NCBI GenBank assembly: GCA_946613735.1
Contig: CAMOFS010000101.1
Coordinates: forward strand, 1 to 6,347
DNA length: 6,347 nt
Source of the DNA: an uncultured Lachnospiraceae bacterium
Lineage (GTDB): Bacteria; Bacillota_A; Clostridia; Lachnospirales; Lachnospiraceae
Direction of reading: 5' to 3'
Shown: positions 4,755-6,347 of the stretch, piece by piece
Position numbering within the stretch: position 1 is the stretch's first letter
How the letters are laid out: the number at the start of each line of letters is the position of its first letter
The notes under the pieces: generated by a model
The model's input: the letters and a program-made list of their open reading frames with translations, nothing else
Databases searched by the model: none
Told to the model about the DNA's origin: nothing
Program-made: the position numbers and the translations under genes

Positions 4755-6347
4755 ATGTACAAGAAAGTCAACACAGACCTGGATTTCGTGGGAAGAGAGA
4801 AGGAGGTCCTGAAATTCTGGCAGGAAAGAGACATTTTCCAAAAGAGTATGGAAAATCGCAAGGAAGGAGAGACCTACACCTTTTATGACGGTCCTCCCAC
4901 AGCAAACGGCAAGCCGCACATCGGCCATGTGCTGACACGAGTTATCAAGGATATGATCCCCCGCTACCAGACCATGAAGGGTAAGTACGTGCCCCGTAAG
5001 GCAGGCTGGGATACCCACGGACTTCCCGTGGAGCTGGAGGTGGAAAAGCTCTTAGGCCTAAACGGCAAGGAGCAGATCGAGGAATACGGCATGGAGCCCT
5101 TTATCGACAAGTGCAAGGAGTCGGTATGGAAGTACAAGGGCATGTGGGAAGATTTCTCAGGCACAGTTGGCTTCTGGGCTGACATGGATGACCCCTATGT
5201 CACCTATCATGATGATTTTATCGAGTCCGAGTGGTGGGCTCTTAAGGAGATCTGGAACAAAGGACTTTTATACAAGGGCTTTAAGGTAGTTCCCTACTGC
5301 CCCCGCTGCGGCACTCCCCTTTCATCACAGGAGGTAGCCCAGGGTTACAAGACAGTTAAGGAGCGTTCTGCCATCGTCCGTTTCAAGGTATCCGGTGAGG
5401 ATGCATACTTTTTGGCATGGACCACCACACCCTGGACACTTGCTTCTAACCTGGCACTCTGTGTGAACCCGGGCGAGACCTATGTCAAGGTCAAGGCTAT
5501 CGACGGCAACACCTATTATATTGCAGAGGCTCTCTGCGAAAAGGTGGTAGGCCAGCTGGCCGAGGAGGGCGCCGATCCCAAGAGCGCCTATGAGGTACTC
5601 GAGAGCTACAAGGGTACGGATCTGGAGTACAAGGAGTACGAGCCTCTTTACGATTGCGCAAAGGTAGAGGCTGACAAGCAGCATAAAAAAGCATTTTTCG
5701 TAGTATGCGACGACTACGTTACCATGACAGACGGTACCGGTATCGTACACATCGCTCCCGCCTTCGGTGAGGATGACGCCAATGTAGGCCGTAAGTATGA
5801 TCTGCCCCTGGTGCAGATGGTGGACGAGGCAGGCTTTATGAAGCCTGAGACACCCTTTGCCGGTATGCGTGCAAAGCCTACCGAGGAGGAGATCAAAAAG
5901 GGTGCCATCAGTGCGGATCCCGAGGTGATCAAGGAGCTTTCAAGCCGCAAGCTTTTGTTTGACGCTCCTAAGTTTGAGCATGACTACCCTCATTGCTGGA
6001 GATGCGAGACTCCTCTTTTATACTTTGCCCGTGAGTCCTGGTTCATCAAGATGACCGCGGTAAAGGATGATCTGATCAAGAATAACAATACGGTCAACTG
6101 GATCCCCGAGTCCATCGGTAAGGGCCGCTTCGGCGACTGGCTGGAAAACATCCAGGACTGGGGTATCTCACGTAACCGTTATTGGGGTACACCCCTCAAT
6201 ATCTGGGAGTGCGAGGGCTGCGGCAAGCGCGAGTCCATCGGAAGCAGAGCAGAGCTTGCCGAAAGAAGCGGCAATCCCGACAACGCAAAGGTAGAGCTCC
6301 ACAGACCCTACATCGATGAGATCACCTTCACCTGCCCTGACTGCGGC
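4755..6347 (+). CDS. ileS: Isoleucyl-tRNA synthetase (isoleucine--tRNA ligase), N-terminal 531 residues, runs off window
   Basis: This cytoplasmic class I synthetase charges tRNA-Ile and edits mischarged valine. The frame is open from ATG 4755 to the window end. The Rossmann-fold start has YDGPPTANGKPHIGH with the HIGH signature at 55-58, then KAGWDTHGLPVE (82-93). A Zn-type knuckle YCPRCG lies at 181-186. The editing (CP1) domain spans roughly 200-400, with WTTTPWTLASN (222-232) and GTGIVHIAPAFGEDD (327-341) including the conserved editing acidic residues. CWRCETP (414-420), DWGISRNRYWG (468-478) and the cysteine pairs CEGCG and CPDCG follow. GWDTHGLPVE, rather than GWDCHGLPIE, suggests the type 2 (eukaryote-like) IleRS group, usual in Clostridia, whose full length is about 1,040 aa. 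KMSKS, the anticodon-binding domain and the C-terminus lie beyond the window. AGGAAGGA (4735-4742) is the ribosome site, 12 bases upstream, slightly far. Confidence 0.97.
   Translation, partial: MYKKVNTDLDFVGREKEVLKFWQERDIFQKSMENRKEGETYTFYDGPPTANGKPHIGHVLTRVIKDMIPRYQTMKGKYVPRKAGWDTHGLPVELEVEKLLGLNGKEQIEEYGMEPFIDKCKESVWKYKGMWEDFSGTVGFWADMDDPYVTYHDDFIESEWWALKEIWNKGLLYKGFKVVPYCPRCGTPLSSQEVAQGYKTVKERSAIVRFKVSGEDAYFLAWTTTPWTLASNLALCVNPGETYVKVKAIDGNTYYIAEALCEKVVGQLAEEGADPKSAYEVLESYKGTDLEYKEYEPLYDCAKVEADKQHKKAFFVVCDDYVTMTDGTGIVHIAPAFGEDDANVGRKYDLPLVQMVDEAGFMKPETPFAGMRAKPTEEEIKKGAISADPEVIKELSSRKLLFDAPKFEHDYPHCWRCETPLLYFARESWFIKMTAVKDDLIKNNNTVNWIPESIGKGRFGDWLENIQDWGISRNRYWGTPLNIWECEGCGKRESIGSRAELAERSGNPDNAKVELHRPYIDEITFTCPDCG

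Noticed and set aside
4674..5018. 114-codon open frame on - strand ending in the repeat
   Set aside because: It is antisense to ileS, and its end is the 'RILRFAQDD' peptide typical of spurious translation of this intergenic repeat.

Overview
The window looks like chromosomal DNA from a Clostridia-class Firmicute, most likely Lachnospiraceae or a close relative. The reasons are moderate GC, strong purine-rich Shine-Dalgarno sites, a clostridial-type isoleucyl-tRNA synthetase, and small DUF4190-type membrane proteins and GPH/SLC45-like permeases of the kind common there. The taxonomic call is inference from protein style; no marker gene was searched.

Layout, all genes on the + strand. (1) Bases 1-83 hold the 3' end of an upstream gene, tentatively serine hydroxymethyltransferase. 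(2) serS (93-1379) follows after 9 bases and encodes a seryl-tRNA synthetase with motifs that read closer to archaeal-style than to E. coli/Bacillus-style enzymes. (3) Bases 1380-1556 hold a long imperfect hairpin of about 73 nt, then a rho-independent terminator, and a good extended -10 promoter that begins inside the terminator's T-tract. (4) A 12-TM MFS permease (1557-2891) is followed after 7 bases by a PldB-like lysophospholipase/monoacylglycerol lipase-type hydrolase (2899-3864), then after 46 bases by a DUF4190-type membrane protein with long acidic tails (3911-4627). (5) Bases 4628-4754 are mostly filled by a palindromic intergenic repeat made of two inverted units of a sequence family that recurs in many bacterial genomes. 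(6) ileS begins at 4755 and runs off the right edge; 531 codons are present.

The two tRNA synthetase genes are housekeeping and bracket a three-gene accessory block. The permease and hydrolase are close enough to be co-transcribed and probably work on related substrates, but the substrate cannot be read from the sequence. No mobile element, CRISPR array, tRNA or rRNA was seen. I found no convincing new multi-gene system. The most interesting points are the archaeal-looking SerRS, the unexplained long hairpin after serS, the permease/lipase pair, and the palindromic repeat directly upstream of an ileS that lacks a T-box leader.
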